DNA of 64,000 nt. Origin: Actinoplanes sp. L3-i22. Lineage in GTDB: Bacteria; Actinomycetota; Actinomycetes; Mycobacteriales; Micromonosporaceae. Of this stretch, positions 30,775 through 39,220 are shown one piece after another (within the stretch, counting starts at the first letter, position 1; every line of letters starts with the position of its first letter). A program made the position numbers and the translations under genes. Below the pieces are notes generated by a model that saw only the letters and a list, made by a program, of their open reading frames with translations, ran no database searches and had not been told where the DNA came from. The stretch is from contig NZ_AP024745.1 of NCBI RefSeq assembly GCF_019704555.1, positions 4,782,501 to 4,846,500 on the forward strand. Direction: 5' to 3'.

Positions 30775-31653
30775 TCAGCCAGGCAGGGCGCTGGCGGCGG
30801 CCTCCAGCGTCGCCAGCAGTCGGAGCGCGTCCTCCGAGGGGGATCCGCGTTCGGCGGTGATCAGGCCGAGCAACTGTTCGGGGTCGTCGGCGAGCATGAC
30901 CGCCTCGTACCCCAGAACGAGGTCGCCGACGAGTGGATGGTGATACCGCTTCGTGCCATGGGTCCGCTGGTAGACGTCATGATCGGCCCACCAGCGGCGG
31001 AAGTCGTCGTCGCGCACCGAAAGCTCGCCGATCAGCTCGGCCAGCAGCGGATCGTAGGGGTAGGCCCCGGCATGCAGGTGCAGGGTCGCCACCATGCCCC
31101 GCGCCGCGTCGTCCCAGTCGACGTAGAGGCCGCGGGCCGCCTCGTCGAGAAAGACGAAGCGCGCCATGTTGCGATCCCGCCGGGGCAGCGCGTCGAAGTC
31201 GGTGAACAGCGCGCGACCCAGGTCGTTGACGGCCAGCACGTCGGTGCGGTGCCCCAGCACGATGGCCGGGGTGTCGGTGAGAGCGTCGAGCAGCCGGCGC
31301 AGACCCGGACGGACCTGCTGGCGCGGCAGCGGGCGGGGCCGCGACCGGGAACGCCCCGGCGCGGCGAGCGTGAACAGGTGCTTGCGCTCCAGGTCGTTGA
31401 GCGACAACGCGCGGGCGACCGCGCTCAGCACCGCCTCGGAGGCGTTGGCGGCCCGGCCACGTTCGAGCCGGATGTAATAGTCGACGCTGACCCCGGCCAG
31501 CCGAGCCACCTCCTCGCGGCGCAGCCCCGGCACCCGCCGCGACCCGGCCCGCTGCGGCAACCCGGCCTGCTCCGGCGTGATCCGGGCTCGCCGCGAGCGC
31601 AGGAACTCGCCGATCTCGGCCTGCGCCGCGCGGCCACCGGAAGTGTCGGTCAT
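30775..31653 (-). CDS. XRE regulator with MmyB-like ligand-binding domain (1 of 3)
   Basis: The 292-residue protein has an N-terminal Cro/CI helix-turn-helix (RRVPGLRREEVARLAGVSVD, YYIRLERGRAANASEAVLSA) and a PAS-like MmyB receptor domain that binds fatty acids or similar ligands in characterised family members. ATG 31653 is preferred to 31659. Two paralogues occur at 56638 and 60857, each also beside an SDR. A GGG-N-CTGACA-type site lies at 31699-31715. It probably regulates itself and the co-directional SDR. Confidence 0.85.
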   Translation of the reverse strand: MTDTSGGRAAQAEIGEFLRSRRARITPEQAGLPQRAGSRRVPGLRREEVARLAGVSVDYYIRLERGRAANASEAVLSAVARALSLNDLERKHLFTLAAPGRSRSRPRPLPRQQVRPGLRRLLDALTDTPAIVLGHRTDVLAVNDLGRALFTDFDALPRRDRNMARFVFLDEAARGLYVDWDDAARGMVATLHLHAGAYPYDPLLAELIGELSVRDDDFRRWWADHDVYQRTHGTKRYHHPLVGDLVLGYEAVMLADDPEQLLGLITAERGSPSEDALRLLATLEAAASALPG

Positions 31654-31698
31654 GCACACAACGCTAGGTCGGTCAGCCGGTGCCGTACAGAGATCAGG

Positions 31699-31715
31699 GG
31701 GGCACTGACAAACCC
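31699..31715. promoter_or_regulatory. Candidate XRE/MmyB operator 1
   Basis: GGGGCACTGACAAACCC, 46 bases upstream of the XRE start. The GGG/CTGACA/ACCC layout recurs at 56585 and 61766 before the two paralogous regulators. Confidence 0.5.
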
Positions 31716-31764
31716 TCCAAAACCCGATTTGCGTACGTCGTGCGAACGGAACCGCCGCAGCGGC

Positions 31765-32700
31765 TCAACCGTCGAGCAGCACCGTGGCGAGGCTCTGCGC
31801 GGTGAGATTGCGGCCGGAGACCACCGCGACCACGGGACGGTCGGTGGGGACGAGACCGGCGAGAACCGCGGCCGCCGCTGCCGCGCCGGATCCCTCGGCG
31901 ACGATGCCGCGTTCCAGCGCGAGGTGTCGCATGGCGGCGCGGATCTGCGGCTCGGTCACGGTGACCAGCTGGTGCACGTGCTCGGCGACCAGGCCGATGG
32001 TGATCGAGCCGGGTTCGATGTTGCCGCCCATGCCGTCGGCGAGCGTGGGCCCGACCTCGACGTCGACCTGCCGGCCGGCGGCGACCGCGGCCGACACGGC
32101 CCGGGAGGCGGCGGCTTCCACCCCGACGACCCGTACGCCGGACTGGTTTTTTGCCCAAAGGCCGAGGCCGGAGGCGAGGCCGCCACCGCCGACCCCGCAC
32201 ACGACGGTCATCGGGCCCGGCAGTTGATCGGCCAGCTCGAAGCCGATGCTCGCCTGCCCGGCGATGACGGCGGCATCGTTGTACGGCGAGACGAACCGCG
32301 CCCCCTCGGCGGCCAGTCGCAGAGCATGCCGCTCGGCGTCGTCGTAGCTGGTGCCGACCTGGACCAGATCGGCGCCCAGCGCCTTGAGCGCGGCGACCTT
32401 GGCCGGCGACGCGGTGGTGGCGGTGACGATCGTGGCGGTGCGCCCGAGTCGCTGTGCCGCCCAGGCCAGGCCGAGTCCGTGGTTGCCGGCCGAGGCGGTG
32501 ACGACGGGGACGTCGGCCGGGATCGCGGCGAGGGCGGTCAGCGCGCCGCGGACCTTGAACGAGCCGGTGGGCTGCAGGCTCTCCACCTTGTACGCCGGGT
32601 CGCGCCCGACCAGCGGGGTGGCGGGCAGCGTCGCACGCACCAGCGTCCACGCCTTCCGCAGGTCCGCCCAGGTCGGGGCGGTGATCTCGCGCAGGGTCAT
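31765..32700 (-). CDS. Threonine/serine dehydratase-like PLP enzyme
   Basis: The 311-residue fold-type II PLP enzyme carries the Schiff-base lysine in QPTGSFKVRGA, substrate loop TASAGNHGLGLAWAAQ, the phosphate-binding VCGVGGGGLASGLGLW and GMGGNIEPGS. It should deaminate threonine or serine to 2-oxobutyrate or pyruvate. It lacks the C-terminal ACT-like regulatory domain of biosynthetic IlvA, so a catabolic or racemase-like role is likelier. It is divergent from a LysR gene (start 32806), its probable regulator. ATG 32700 is used; the ribosome site is weak (AAAGAGA). Confidence 0.83.
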   Translation of the reverse strand: MTLREITAPTWADLRKAWTLVRATLPATPLVGRDPAYKVESLQPTGSFKVRGALTALAAIPADVPVVTASAGNHGLGLAWAAQRLGRTATIVTATTASPAKVAALKALGADLVQVGTSYDDAERHALRLAAEGARFVSPYNDAAVIAGQASIGFELADQLPGPMTVVCGVGGGGLASGLGLWAKNQSGVRVVGVEAAASRAVSAAVAAGRQVDVEVGPTLADGMGGNIEPGSITIGLVAEHVHQLVTVTEPQIRAAMRHLALERGIVAEGSGAAAAAAVLAGLVPTDRPVVAVVSGRNLTAQSLATVLLDG

Positions 32701-32805
32701 CGTGCTGTCTCTTTCGTGCGCAGGGCTCGCCGGCATGGCTCCAGTCTGATTTCGTACGCTCGTCGGGGAAACCTGTTGAGGTGATGCTGAGAGAAGGCTT
32801 TTCCG

Positions 32806-33729
32806 ATGCTCAAGACGCATCGTCTGCACCTGCTGGTGGCGCTCGCGCAGACCGGCTCGATCGCGTCGGCGGCCCGCTCCCTCGGGTGCAGCGCCGCGGC
32901 GGCCTCGGAACAGCTCACCGCGCTGGAGCAGGACACCGGCGCGCAACTGCTGGAACGCCGCCCGCGCAGCGTGCGCCTGACCGCGGCCGGCGAGCTGCTC
33001 GTCGAGCACGCCCGGCGGATCCTGGCGGACCTGGAGACGGCGGCGCAGGCGGTCGCGGCGGCCGGAGCCGCCGGCCAGGCCCGGCTGCGGGTCGGCGCGT
33101 TCGCCACCGCGGCACGCCGCCTGGCGGTGCCCGCCCTGGCGACGCTGCGCCGCCGCCACCCGCGGCTGCAACTGAGCTTCGTCGAGATCGAACCGGAGGC
33201 GGCGCTGCCGGCGGTGCGGGCCGGGGAGATCGACCTGGCGGTGACCCATCGGTACGCCGGATTCGCCGAACCGGACCTGCGGGCGCTGACCCAGGTGCCC
33301 CTGTTCACCGAGCCGCTGGTGCTCGCCGTGCCGGCCGGGCTCGGCCCGGTCGAGGGATCCGCGGTGAAACTCGGCGCCTACGCGGCGGCGGACTGGGTCG
33401 CCAACCGCGCGGACCAGGGCTTTCAGGCCGTGACGGAGACGGCGGCCCGGCTGGCCGGATTCGAGCCCCGCATCACCTGCCGGGTGGACAGCTACCACGT
33501 CGTGCTCGACCTGGTGGCGGCCGGGATGGGGGTGGCGCTGGTGCCCCGGACCGCTGCCGCACCACGATCAGGCCTGAGGCTGCTGACCGTCTCCGCGCCG
33601 CGCAACCTGGCCCGCAACGTACAGATGACCACCCGTACCGCGGACCACTCGCCGGCGGTCGCCGAACTGTCCCGCGAGCTGACCCGCCGCGCGGCCACGA
33701 TAGCGGCCGCCAAGACCGCAGCCAGGTAG
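32806..33729 (+). CDS. LysR-family transcriptional regulator
   Basis: The 307-residue protein has a LysR DNA-binding domain (residues 1-62: HRLHLLVALAQTGSIASAAR, SLGCSAAAASEQLTALEQDTGAQLLER) and a periplasmic-binding-like effector domain with LRVGAFATAARRLAVPAL and GMGVALVPR. LysR proteins normally activate a divergent gene in response to a substrate; here that is the threonine-dehydratase-like gene across a 105-base gap. The start ATG is well placed for the family. Confidence 0.87.
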   Translation: MLKTHRLHLLVALAQTGSIASAARSLGCSAAAASEQLTALEQDTGAQLLERRPRSVRLTAAGELLVEHARRILADLETAAQAVAAAGAAGQARLRVGAFATAARRLAVPALATLRRRHPRLQLSFVEIEPEAALPAVRAGEIDLAVTHRYAGFAEPDLRALTQVPLFTEPLVLAVPAGLGPVEGSAVKLGAYAAADWVANRADQGFQAVTETAARLAGFEPRITCRVDSYHVVLDLVAAGMGVALVPRTAAAPRSGLRLLTVSAPRNLARNVQMTTRTADHSPAVAELSRELTRRAATIAAAKTAAR

Positions 33730-33796
33730 GTACGCCGTTGGTGGCCCGTTCGGCTACTCTCGCCCTGGTGCCCTGGGAGCAGACGGAGGAGCGACA

Positions 33797-34429
33797 CTGA
33801 ATTCCACGACCCCAGCACCGGCGACCCCAGCACCGGCGACCCCAGCACCGGCGACCCGGCCCCGCGGCCCCGTTCTGGCGCTGTTCGCCGGCATCGCCCT
33901 GGTCGCCGTAGTCACCGACCAGGTGATCAAGCAACTGTCCGTGGCGAATCTGGACCCCAACCAGCCCGTCCGCATCCTCGGTGGCCTGATCTACCTGTCG
34001 TTGGCCCACAACAGCGGGGCGGCGTTCAGCCTGGGTAGCAACTACACGTTCATCTTTCCGCTGATCACCGTCGTCGTGATCGGCTGGATCGGCTGGATGG
34101 CGCTCAGCCTCCGGTCCGTGCCGTGGGCCGTGTCGCTCGGCCTGGTGCTCGGCGGGGCGATCGGCAACCTCGGCGACCGGCTGTTCCGGGCCCCCGGATT
34201 CCTGCACGGACAGGTGGTCGACATGATCAGCGCCTTCGCGCCGGGCGGCGAGAAGTTCGCGATCTTCAATGTCGCTGACAGCTGCCTGACCATCGGCGTC
34301 CTCCTGGCCGTCCTACTCGAACTCACCGGCCGCAAACGCGACGGCAGCCGCAGCAGCCGCGGCGCCGACACCTCTGCCGGCAGCCTCGGTCGGCGACCCG
34401 ACGGTGATCCCGGATCGCCAGCTCGCTGA
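33797..34429 (+). CDS. lspA: Lipoprotein signal peptidase (LspA) with probable CTG start
   Basis: Cleaves signal peptides of prolipoproteins at the lipid-modified Cys. Four membrane segments are seen, plus both catalytic Asp motifs: GNLGDRLFRAPG and FNVADSCLTIG. The first helix and the conserved DQ-x-x-K (VVTDQVIKQL) lie upstream of the first usual start (GTG 33923), so that start would destroy the enzyme. No ATG, GTG or TTG occurs in frame upstream, but a CTG at 33797 has GGAGGA 6 bases before it and gives 210 residues. The N-terminal tail is three copies of TPAPA encoded by a 15-base repeat. A Ser/Arg-rich tail ends the protein. Confidence 0.85.
   Translation: MNSTTPAPATPAPATPAPATRPRGPVLALFAGIALVAVVTDQVIKQLSVANLDPNQPVRILGGLIYLSLAHNSGAAFSLGSNYTFIFPLITVVVIGWIGWMALSLRSVPWAVSLGLVLGGAIGNLGDRLFRAPGFLHGQVVDMISAFAPGGEKFAIFNVADSCLTIGVLLAVLLELTGRKRDGSRSSRGADTSAGSLGRRPDGDPGSPAR
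33808..33852 (+). repeat. Three tandem 15-base repeats in lspA
   Basis: Three exact copies of GACCCCAGCACCGGC, encoding Pro-Ala-Pro-Ala-Thr units in the N-terminal tail of LspA. Being in frame, copy-number change would only lengthen or shorten the tail. Confidence 0.85.
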
Positions 34430-34560
34430 GCTCTTCCGTCCTCGCCCTGGCAGACGACGCGTGCACCTCGTCACCGATCTCGGTCCAGATGACCCTGGAG
34501 ACCCTGGCCGCACAACTGACCGCCGCGGATGCCGAGTAACCCCGGTCCGGTGGCAGCCGG

Positions 34561-34962
34561 TCAGTCCTCGAACTCCAGGCCGATCTGCCCGTCGCTGACA
34601 CCTTGGTACCAGGACGCATCACGGGTGAGGATGTCCACGCCCGCCGTCAGGGCGAGCAGGGCAGCAGACGCGCGGTCGGCACCGTCAACGATGGCGTTCA
34701 TCGCGGCCAGGGCCAACCAATCGGCCGGATCATCAGAGATGACGAAGACGGCGGGATGTTCGACCAGGATCTGCAACAGGCCGGTCTCGAGGAGCCCGTT
34801 CTCGTGCGCGGCCCGGACCAGGCAGGGGAGCGGCAGCAGAACCGCGCCATGCTCCTCGTCGATCTCCGCGATCAGCTCACCGACCGCGACCGAGCCGCGG
34901 ATCCAGGCAGCGACGGCGGACGCGTCGAGGACAAGGCGTTCGGTGCGCGGACCGTCAGTCAC
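34561..34962 (-). CDS. PIN-domain protein, probable VapC-type toxin
   Basis: The 133-residue protein begins with LVLDASAVAAWIRGS, the first acidic residue of a PIN nuclease site, followed by acidic residues in AVGELIAEIDEE, DGADRASAALLALTAGVDILTRD at the C-terminal end. VapC toxins cut tRNA or rRNA. The GTG start overlaps the preceding gene's stop (GTGA), the typical antitoxin-toxin coupling. The preceding 61-residue protein is the presumed antitoxin. Confidence 0.72.
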   Translation of the reverse strand: MTDGPRTERLVLDASAVAAWIRGSVAVGELIAEIDEEHGAVLLPLPCLVRAAHENGLLETGLLQILVEHPAVFVISDDPADWLALAAMNAIVDGADRASAALLALTAGVDILTRDASWYQGVSDGQIGLEFED

Positions 34963-35144
34963 GCGGCCGCGGCACGCGGCGTCCGCAACCGAGCAAGGAA
35001 CTCGGCGCGGCCGGCAAGATCGCGGCGCTCGTCCGCCTCACGCAGACGCTGACCGGCACGGGCCTTACCTTCCTCGGTGATCGGCACCCCGCGCTCGACC
35101 AGGATCTCCGTAATGCTGCGCGAGGCGCTGGTGTCCTGTTCCAT
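34959..35144 (-). CDS. Small probable antitoxin of the PIN-domain pair
   Basis: The 61-residue charged helical protein starts MEQDTSASRSITEILVERGV and ends with an Ala-rich tail. It overlaps the PIN gene by 4 bases and is upstream of it, the standard order for VapBC. No clear ribbon-helix-helix or AbrB motif can be named with certainty; the assignment rests mainly on context. Confidence 0.58.
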   Translation of the reverse strand: MEQDTSASRSITEILVERGVPITEEGKARAGQRLREADERRDLAGRAEFLARLRTPRAAAA

Positions 35145-35243
35145 GAGTCCGAGAATAGCCCGGGCGGCATATCAGGTACAGGCGCCGCACAGCGGGCCCA
35201 GCCGGTGCCCCTTTCCTGGACCTATTTCTGTACGGTCGGCTTC

Positions 35244-35505
35244 ATGGCGACAGAACCAGCGCAGCGACGCCCAGAGGTGTCAGCGGGCATGGCTGCCGCC
35301 CGCAGCAGAGGCGTACGACTGGGCCGGCCCGCGGCCGCGCTCCCGGCCGCAGCCGTACGGGTCGCCGAGCTTCGCGATCAGGGCTTGTCGCTGGCCGCCA
35401 TCGCCGGCACGCTGCAGGCCGAACAGGTGCGCACCCTCTCCGGCCACGGCTCGTGGGCCAAGAGCAGCGTGCAAACGCCGTTGGGGGTCATCCGAGCGCG
35501 ACGAC
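35244..35505 (+). pseudogene. Serine-recombinase C-terminal helix-turn-helix remnant
   Basis: From ATG 35244 the frame encodes RPEVSAGMAAARSRGVRLGR, AAAVRVAELRDQGLSLAAIA and GTLQAEQVRTLSGHGSWAKS. This is the C-terminal DNA-binding part of resolvases/invertases (GVRLGRP, LRxxGLSxxAIAxxLNxEGVxT, W-x-x-S-S-V). The catalytic N-terminal domain is missing. The frame then overlaps a DprA-like gene in another frame. It could be a small stand-alone DNA-binding protein, but a decayed recombinase is more likely. Confidence 0.55.
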
Positions 35506-36612
35506 GATCAGCCGCAGCGACCCGACGCCGACGCCTTTGCCGGGCTCCCGACGCCCTCCAGGATCGACATCCGTGCCACCGACCGGGAGCGGCTGCTGAT
35601 CCTGTGCGCCCTGCGTCACCCGGAGCTCGGCCGCATCGACGGGTCATTGCTCGCCCGCACCGCGCAAACACCCCAGGCGCTCGACCACTGGTACAACGCC
35701 GAGATCGGCGAGCAGTCGCCCAAGGCCGACAAGGCACGCCGCATCCTCGAATGGGCCCTCGGTGACGCCGGTGCCCAACATCAGGCCGAGGACTTCCTCG
35801 GACAGCAACTTGCGGCAGCCGCCACCGCGGACGCCCAGCTGACCACCGTCCTGGACCCGGACTATCCCGCCAACCTGCGGATGGTCCCCGACGCGCCGCC
35901 GTTCCTGTTCCACCGCGGACACCTCGACATCTCCGATGCGCGCTCAATCGCCGTGGTCGGCACCCGCGAGGCAACCGCGGACGGCCGGGCCCGGGCCGCG
36001 CGCATGGCCCGCGGCCTCAGCGACGCCGGCATCGTGATCGTCTCCGGACTCGCCCGTGGCATCGACACCGTCGCCCACACCACTGTGCTCGACTGCGACC
36101 ATCGCACCGTCGCGGTCATCGGCGCCGGAATCGCCGCCAAGGTCTATCCACCCGAGAACACGCCCCTGGCCGACCGCATCATCAACGGCGGCGGCGTCGT
36201 GGTCTCGCAGTTCTGGCCGACCGACCCACCCGAGCAGTGGCGCTTTCCCGCCCGCAACATCACCATGTCGGGATACACCCAGGGAACAGTCGTGATCGAG
36301 GCGTCTTCCACCTCAGGCGCCAAGCTGCAGGCTCAATCCGCACGCCGCCATGCCAGAACCGTCTTCCTGCTGCGCTCGCTCGCCACAGCGCAGCCATGGG
36401 CCCGCCAGATGATCGCGGACGCTCGCACTGAGCTGCTGCGACCGCAGCAGCTCGACCTCATCGAGCAGCAGCCGGCGGACAGCGAACTGCCGCTGGCCGT
36501 CGTCGAGGTCGCCGACATCGACGACGTCATCACACGCGTTGCCGACGCCGACGCTGTGCGCGCCGCCGCCGATCTGCGCCACGAACTTGTCTACGCCTGG
36601 CCGGCCGCATAA
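35500..36612 (+). CDS. DprA/Smf-like DNA-processing protein with no clear start
   Basis: The coded protein (~370 residues from Asp at 35500) contains a DprA Rossmann-like core: FLFHRGHLDISDARSIAVVGTRE, RMARGLSDAGIVIVSGLARG, IDTVAHTTVLDCD, AVIGAGIAAKVYPPENTPLA and FPARNITMSGYTQGTVVIEA. An N-terminal helical domain (RIDIRATDRERLLILCALRH) precedes it. DprA loads RecA on incoming DNA; stand-alone accessory versions occur in defence-rich regions. No ATG, GTG or TTG is usefully placed: codons upstream in this frame show no protein-like sequence and overlap the resolvase remnant in another frame. Start given is only the first residue that looks coding. A frameshift or unusual start is possible. Confidence 0.7.
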   Translation, partial: DDDQPQRPDADAFAGLPTPSRIDIRATDRERLLILCALRHPELGRIDGSLLARTAQTPQALDHWYNAEIGEQSPKADKARRILEWALGDAGAQHQAEDFLGQQLAAAATADAQLTTVLDPDYPANLRMVPDAPPFLFHRGHLDISDARSIAVVGTREATADGRARAARMARGLSDAGIVIVSGLARGIDTVAHTTVLDCDHRTVAVIGAGIAAKVYPPENTPLADRIINGGGVVVSQFWPTDPPEQWRFPARNITMSGYTQGTVVIEASSTSGAKLQAQSARRHARTVFLLRSLATAQPWARQMIADARTELLRPQQLDLIEQQPADSELPLAVVEVADIDDVITRVADADAVRAAADLRHELVYAWPAA

Positions 36613-36731
36613 TGACCTACCCGGTCGCCGCTGGACGGCCCCCCGGGTATCCCCGCCACCGAAGACATCCACGGCTGCTGGCCCATCTACCCGAACGCAC
36701 TATCATCGGGCGCTCGAAGGGCGGGGCCGAC

Positions 36732-37292
36732 ATGGACATCGACGGGTTCTGGGCGATCATCGAGGGTTCGAGGCGGGGCACCGATCCGGCTGCGCGGGGT
36801 GAGCGGATCACGCAGACGCTGGCCGGGCTGAGTGTGGCGGATCTGCTCGACTTCCACGATCACCTCGACGAGCAGATGGGCCGGGTGGACGGTGACCTGA
36901 TGGGCGAGGCCGCCGCTTTGATCCTGTGCGGCTGCGGCGACGACAGTTTCTGCCGGTTCCAGGCATGGCTGGTCGGTCTGGGCCGAAGCACCCTGGACCG
37001 GGTGGCCGGCGACCCCGACCTGCTGGCCGACGAGCCCGAGGTGCGGCGGCTGGCCGAACGGCATCCGCGGGACTGGCCGGACGAGGAGTACCCGTGGTTC
37101 GAGGAGCTCGAGTTCGCCGCTGTCCACGAGTACGAGCGGCGTGAACTGGATCCGAAGGACATCTACGCCGCGGTGAGGGCACGCGATTCCGAAAGTTCCG
37201 TGTCGCGCCGGGGCGACGAGGAGGTCTATCTCGATCCGGATGTGGCGTTGCCCCGGCTGACTGCCATGTTCGGGGGCCGGATGTGGGATTGA
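36732..37292 (+). CDS. DUF4240 domain protein
   Basis: The 186-residue acidic protein begins MDIDGFWAIIEGSRRGTDPA, the hallmark of DUF4240, and continues with ADLLDFHDHLDEQM and CGCGDDSFCRFQAWLVGLGR. DUF4240 is widespread in actinobacteria, is often found near predicted toxin or immunity genes, and has no settled function. ATG 36732 fits the family start. It is 119 bases downstream of the DprA-like gene. Cytoplasmic; no membrane segments. Confidence 0.78.
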   Translation: MDIDGFWAIIEGSRRGTDPAARGERITQTLAGLSVADLLDFHDHLDEQMGRVDGDLMGEAAALILCGCGDDSFCRFQAWLVGLGRSTLDRVAGDPDLLADEPEVRRLAERHPRDWPDEEYPWFEELEFAAVHEYERRELDPKDIYAAVRARDSESSVSRRGDEEVYLDPDVALPRLTAMFGGRMWD

Positions 37293-37529
37293 TCGGGCCG
37301 GCAACGACCGCAGCGCTCGGCCGCCGGACGCCTCGGCATGACCCTGGGAAGGGGGCCGGCGGGGGGTGTGGCCGTTGCAGGGGGTCCGCTACGACGAGCG
37401 GGTTTTGGGTGATCCGTGCCCCGGAGCGGGCCGGAATGCGCTGAGATGGGCTCAACTGAGGAGCGCGGCGGCCGATGCGGGACGGTGTAGGTTCGGCTGT
37501 TCGAGATCCTGACGCTGCGAGGGGACAAG

Positions 37530-39092
37530 GTGCCCGGGCCCGAGCGATCACGAGTTCCGCACGAGGTGGCCGTCGAGCTGGCCTACCAGTTGGTCGAGGC
37601 CGCGCAGGGCCACCACGACGCGGACCGGGTCGAGAGCGCCGAGCATGAGGCCACCGAGCAGGGCTGGGACGACGTCCTTCTGCTGTTGCAGTTCGCCCGG
37701 TCCCTGGCCGGCCTGGAGGACGGTGCGGACGACACCGCGCACGTGGACGCCATGCTCACCATCGCGGGCCGGCTGCCGGAGCGCTCGCTGCTCGCCCTGG
37801 CCACGGCGGTGAAGGCGGCCCGCGCCGCCGACCGCCGCGGCAGCACCACCACCCGGGCCGAGTCCGCGGCCCGTCTGCTCGTGGAGGCCGTGGTCACCCT
37901 CGACGACCCCGGCCCGCAGGAACCGGTCGTGCACCGGGTCGCCGCGTTGATCGAGGTCGGCAACGTCGCCCACGAGCTCGGCTTCTGGGAACTGGCGCTG
38001 GACTACTTCACCCTCGCCGAACAGGCCCTGGCCGGCGAGACGTCCGGGCGCTGGAGCGACACCGCCCGCAGGCAGCAGCTGGTCGTCACGATCAACCGTT
38101 GCGAACTGGTCCTCGACTGGGCCTGCGCCCTGGCCGCCATCGGCGAGTGGGAGCAGGCCGGCGTGCTGGCCGCGACCGCGCTGACCGACCGCGACCCCAC
38201 CGACGCGGACTGGCCGCCGAGCTGGGTCGATCAGTACCACGGCCAGCAGCACCTGAACGCCGCGCTCGCCGCGACCGGTGCACCGCCGCCGCCGGTTCCC
38301 GCCAATATCACGGCGCTCGGCGCCGCGATCCGGGCCGCCCGGGCCGGCGACCACGGCCGGGCGGCCGCCCTCGCCGACGGTCCCGCCACCCACGTCGAGG
38401 TGCACCTGCCGGGCAGTGCTCACCTGCTCGCCCTGAGCCTGGCCGCGAAACAGCCCGGGACCACGCCGGCCGCGATCCGCTACGGCGACCAGCTGGCCGC
38501 GCTGCGCTGGAACGACCGGCTCGACCGCATGGACGTCATGCGCGACGCGATCGCCGTCGGGCGGCGCCGCCGTGACCACGAACAGCTGCGCCGCGACTTC
38601 GTCATCGACGAACTGACCGGGCTGGCCAACCGGCGCGGCTACCAGGCCTACCTGGCCGCCGTCGGCGAACCGGCCGGCCGGGAACCGGAGCGCGACACCC
38701 GGTGCGCGGTGCTGATGGTCGACGTCGACCACTTCAAGGCGGTCAACGACGGTTTCGGCCACGACGTCGGCGACCTCGTGCTGGCCGACCTGGGCCGGAT
38801 CCTCGGCGCGCAGGTCCGCCAGAGCGACCTGGCCGCGCGCCTGGGCGGCGACGAATTCGTGATCATCCTGGCCGACACGAACGCCGGCAGCGCGGAGAGT
38901 TGCGCCACGCGCATCCTGCAGGCGGTGCTGGCCCATCCGTGGCACGAGCTGGCGGACGGCCTGACCGTGTCGATCAGTATCGGCGTCCACCACGGCCGGC
39001 ATCACGAGCTGCCCGAGGTCCTGCATCACGCCGACAAGAACCTGTACCGGGCGAAGAATCACGGTCGCGGCCGCTTCGCCGCCACCGTCTGA
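37530..39092 (+). CDS. Diguanylate cyclase with TPR-like N-terminal region
   Basis: The 520-residue soluble protein has a helical repeat N-terminus (~1-350; AVELAYQLVEAAQGHHDADR, LGFWELALDYFTLAEQALAG) and a C-terminal GGDEF domain (~360-520; DELTGLANRRGYQAYL, DVDHFKAVNDGFGHDVGD, ARLGGDEFVIIL). The inhibitory I-site RxxD is present five residues before the signature (RQSD-LAARL-GGDEF), so it should make c-di-GMP under feedback control. GTG 37530 follows GAGGGGACAAG. The helical region probably senses protein partners. Confidence 0.87.
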   Translation: MPGPERSRVPHEVAVELAYQLVEAAQGHHDADRVESAEHEATEQGWDDVLLLLQFARSLAGLEDGADDTAHVDAMLTIAGRLPERSLLALATAVKAARAADRRGSTTTRAESAARLLVEAVVTLDDPGPQEPVVHRVAALIEVGNVAHELGFWELALDYFTLAEQALAGETSGRWSDTARRQQLVVTINRCELVLDWACALAAIGEWEQAGVLAATALTDRDPTDADWPPSWVDQYHGQQHLNAALAATGAPPPPVPANITALGAAIRAARAGDHGRAAALADGPATHVEVHLPGSAHLLALSLAAKQPGTTPAAIRYGDQLAALRWNDRLDRMDVMRDAIAVGRRRRDHEQLRRDFVIDELTGLANRRGYQAYLAAVGEPAGREPERDTRCAVLMVDVDHFKAVNDGFGHDVGDLVLADLGRILGAQVRQSDLAARLGGDEFVIILADTNAGSAESCATRILQAVLAHPWHELADGLTVSISIGVHHGRHHELPEVLHHADKNLYRAKNHGRGRFAATV

Positions 39093-39220
39093 CCTGCGTT
39101 GATAGATCACCGTAGTGACCGGCCGCACAAGTCCTTCAGTTTTGAAATAACTCGGGTGGGGGTGTGGTTGTGGAGGTCAGCGGCCCACAAAGGACCGCGA
39201 AGATCAAGGAGCGGGTTCTC

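Noticed and set aside
33923..34429. lspA starting at GTG 33923
   Set aside because: This start removes the first membrane helix and cuts just after the conserved Asp-Gln, so a functional enzyme needs an upstream start.
34430..34560. Short plus-strand frame after lspA (ending TLETLAAQLTAADAE)
   Set aside because: It looks slightly protein-like but has no start, ribosome site or recognised family; too short to support.
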